The translations under genes and the position numbers were made by a program. Source: Sorghum bicolor (Eukaryota > Streptophyta > Magnoliopsida > Poales > Poaceae). From it: 64,000 nt of DNA. The stretch covers positions 20,059,804 through 20,123,803 of the forward strand of contig NC_012872.2 of NCBI RefSeq assembly GCF_000003195.3, written 5' to 3'. Position 1 is the first letter of the stretch. Every line of letters starts with the position of its first letter. This document shows positions 62,015 to 64,000 of this stretch, piece by piece. The notes below the pieces were generated by a model. That model was given only the letters and a program-made list of their open reading frames with translations. It did no database searches and was not told the DNA's origin.

Positions 62015-64000
62015 TGTAACATCCAAAAAATTCACATTAAAAAATCACTCGCATTAAAAATTATTTTTGAAATATATTTCAAAAACTATAAATTATTTAA
62101 GCTCTATAGTATCTCCATCCAATTCTTTTTCATCCATCCCAGTTATTTATCTTCAAATATATCCAGTACAACATGGCATCAGCATCACATGTCTGCTACT
62201 CATCTCTCTCGCTCGCTCGCTTTGCCCGATACCCGGCAACGGCGCGTGCGCGGACCCCACCACCATCAGCACCGCAGCGCACTTGCGCTCGGCCCCCCTC
62301 GCCGAGCGCACTCGCTCACACGCGCACCGTGACATGCAGGCCCCACTTCTTGCCTTTTTCTCGCTCCTCTTTTGCTGTACAAAAAAAATAGCAAGTCACA
62401 ACGCACAACTCGGCACCATTCATATTTTTTTCACGCACAAATAAGAGCAAGTACCAGCAAGCTTACATGCAAGAAAGCATAGCAGTGCACCCACACATGA
62501 ATATATCTCATGCATGCATGCAGAGCATGCCACCGTCCATTTGCACGCACCTGCATACAAAGACACGGTGATTAGGCACCGTCCATTTACATGCACCGTG
62601 CATGCAAATGAGACATTGTCCTTTACATGCAAATTAGGTACTGTCCACCGTCCTTGTCCCATCAGCCATGCACTATAATAGCATCTTTAATGGCACGCAG
62701 CTGAGCGCTTTGGCCTATATTTAGGCACTTTTGGGTGCTCACTCTCACCATCTGGAGAAGCACGTTCATTCACTCGCCGCTTCGCGTATACTGTATACGG
62801 TCATACGCACAAGCCGAGCTCGACTATCGTCGCAAGACGAGGTGAACAGCTCATGAGCATCTCCTTACTCTCCTCTGTCTTCCTGTAGTATTTTTTATCC
62901 CTCCTTGTATTTGTCTATACCGATTCACTGTTGTGAACTTCATGAACTGGACCATGACATATAGAAGAGTTCTAATGATCTCTGCTAATTTCTCTCTTTC
63001 TATGTATGTGTGGGCCATAAGCATTAACTCCACCAAATAGTACATGCATGCACCATGCACTACCAGCCAAAAATCATCTCGTGAAGCATCCATTCCTTAA
63101 TCATCGTTAGCCTTTTTCACGTGATTCAATTCCGGCCATTTCAGAAATGTCACATGCTAACTCTGATTTCAACGATTCTTTTTCCTAAATTCATCTAAAA
63201 TCATGATCTACCTCTCATATTAATTTCATAATTTTTAGAGCTTATTTGAATTTATATGATTATTTATCTGGGCTTATTGTCTGTGTCATTCGTCACGTAT
63301 TTTAGCTGACGGAGTGAACGAGCCGGAGAACGAAAACGTGGGAGACAAGTACCGCGAGTTCAACGCCGAGGATCTAGACTGTCAGCAGGAGTTTGCTGAG
63401 GATGCCGACGGAGGCAAGTCCAACCGATTCCCTTTGATGCATATTGATCCTATTTTTAAACACAACCCGTAGAAGCCGTTTTAAATATTGCATGTACCAT
63501 ATATGTACAAAGTATTTTCGCTGCTTAGTTAAAACCTATTGGATAACTATCCTTGAATTGATATTACCTGATAATTGTCTTGTTTAAATCTAGGAACAAA
63601 TAATATACTATGACAGAAATATTATTATTTAGTATGCTTAGGACTTGTTACTCATCTTGGATACTCATCGCTACATTTTCTCAAATATAATAATTTTAAA
63701 AGAAAAACTGTTTGAGTGGTGAAAATGAATTGTGGGTATTGTGAAAAGGTTAATGAACAAGTTACAAATGTGACTACTATGGAGATGGGGCAGATGGGAT
63801 CTCTTTTGGGGATGCCCTAGTGTTGTGGCTTATACCTTGCGCGGTTAAGCGGGAAGATATCTGCTTTGTCTCGATTAAGGACTGAGTTGATGACTAAGTC
63901 ATTTATCGTACAACCACTTGCCTTGCATGGGAAAGGCTTAGTCTAAATCCCTCTAGTTAGTGTGGCAATCATCTGGAGGCAGGTGTGCAACGGGACACTA
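62015..64000 (+). repeat. T1 3' LTR (truncated by the window)
   Basis: Starts TGTAACATCC after the purine tract. Uninterrupted counterpart of 14056-15649 plus 25063-25440; the empty A1 site reads TATGCTTAGGACTTG around 63636-63650. Contains the exon-like segment 63306-63484. Confidence 0.88.

Overview
This is plant nuclear DNA, almost certainly from a grass (Poaceae). It holds one spliced, GC-rich nuclear gene next to about 50 kb of nested LTR retrotransposons. The retroelement clades (Tekay-like and Reina-like chromoviruses, Athila-like Ty3/gypsy elements) and the Tourist-type and hAT MITEs are those of grass genomes. A panicoid grass is my guess; nothing in the window fixes the species.

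Left part (1-14 kb, mostly minus strand). One intact gene runs from its ATG at 13664 to its stop at 1358. It has nine exons and a 355-residue product: a plant NAD(P)-binding Rossmann-fold (atypical SDR, YeeZ-like) protein with a possible plastid transit peptide. All exon phases join without a break. Intron 5 (4197-4333) is not GT-AG: it has the ends, 5' site and branch point of a U12-type AT-AC intron. The other large introns are filled with transposons: a 5' truncated L1-type LINE (intron 6), a 5.7-kb Reina-like chromovirus (R1) plus a Tourist-like MITE (intron 3), and a hAT MITE plus another MITE (intron 2).

Right part (14-64 kb). A very large Tekay-like chromovirus (T1) starts 392 bp upstream of the gene's ATG and runs off the right edge inside its 3' LTR. 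It has been split by later insertions, most of them provable from 5-bp target site duplications (TSDs): A1 (15650-25057, TSD CTTAG) in the T1 5' LTR; solo LTR B1 (19041-20340, CCATG) inside A1; A2 (28035-38161, CCACC) in T1 gag; solo LTR S1 (40801-42740, ACTTG) in T1 RNase H; E1 (43497-61110, GTGTG) in T1 integrase; and D1 (44279-53682, GGGGT) inside an E1 LTR.

A1, A2, B1, E1 and D1 form one Athila-like lineage. Only D1 carries reverse transcriptase, RNase H and integrase, and all are now broken. A1, A2 and E1 are non-autonomous gag or gag-protease-like elements. They share with D1 an LTR promoter of fixed geometry: two 8-bp palindromes 21 bp apart, the nearer ending exactly 124 bp before the first base of the TATA box. 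They also share three short hairpins in the 3' non-coding RNA that keep pairing while their bases change. E1 is a mosaic (A-like U3, D-like R/U5 and gag start), as expected from template switching between co-packaged RNAs. D1 has a second copy of the palindrome-TATA module inside the element, just upstream of an extra 3' ORF.
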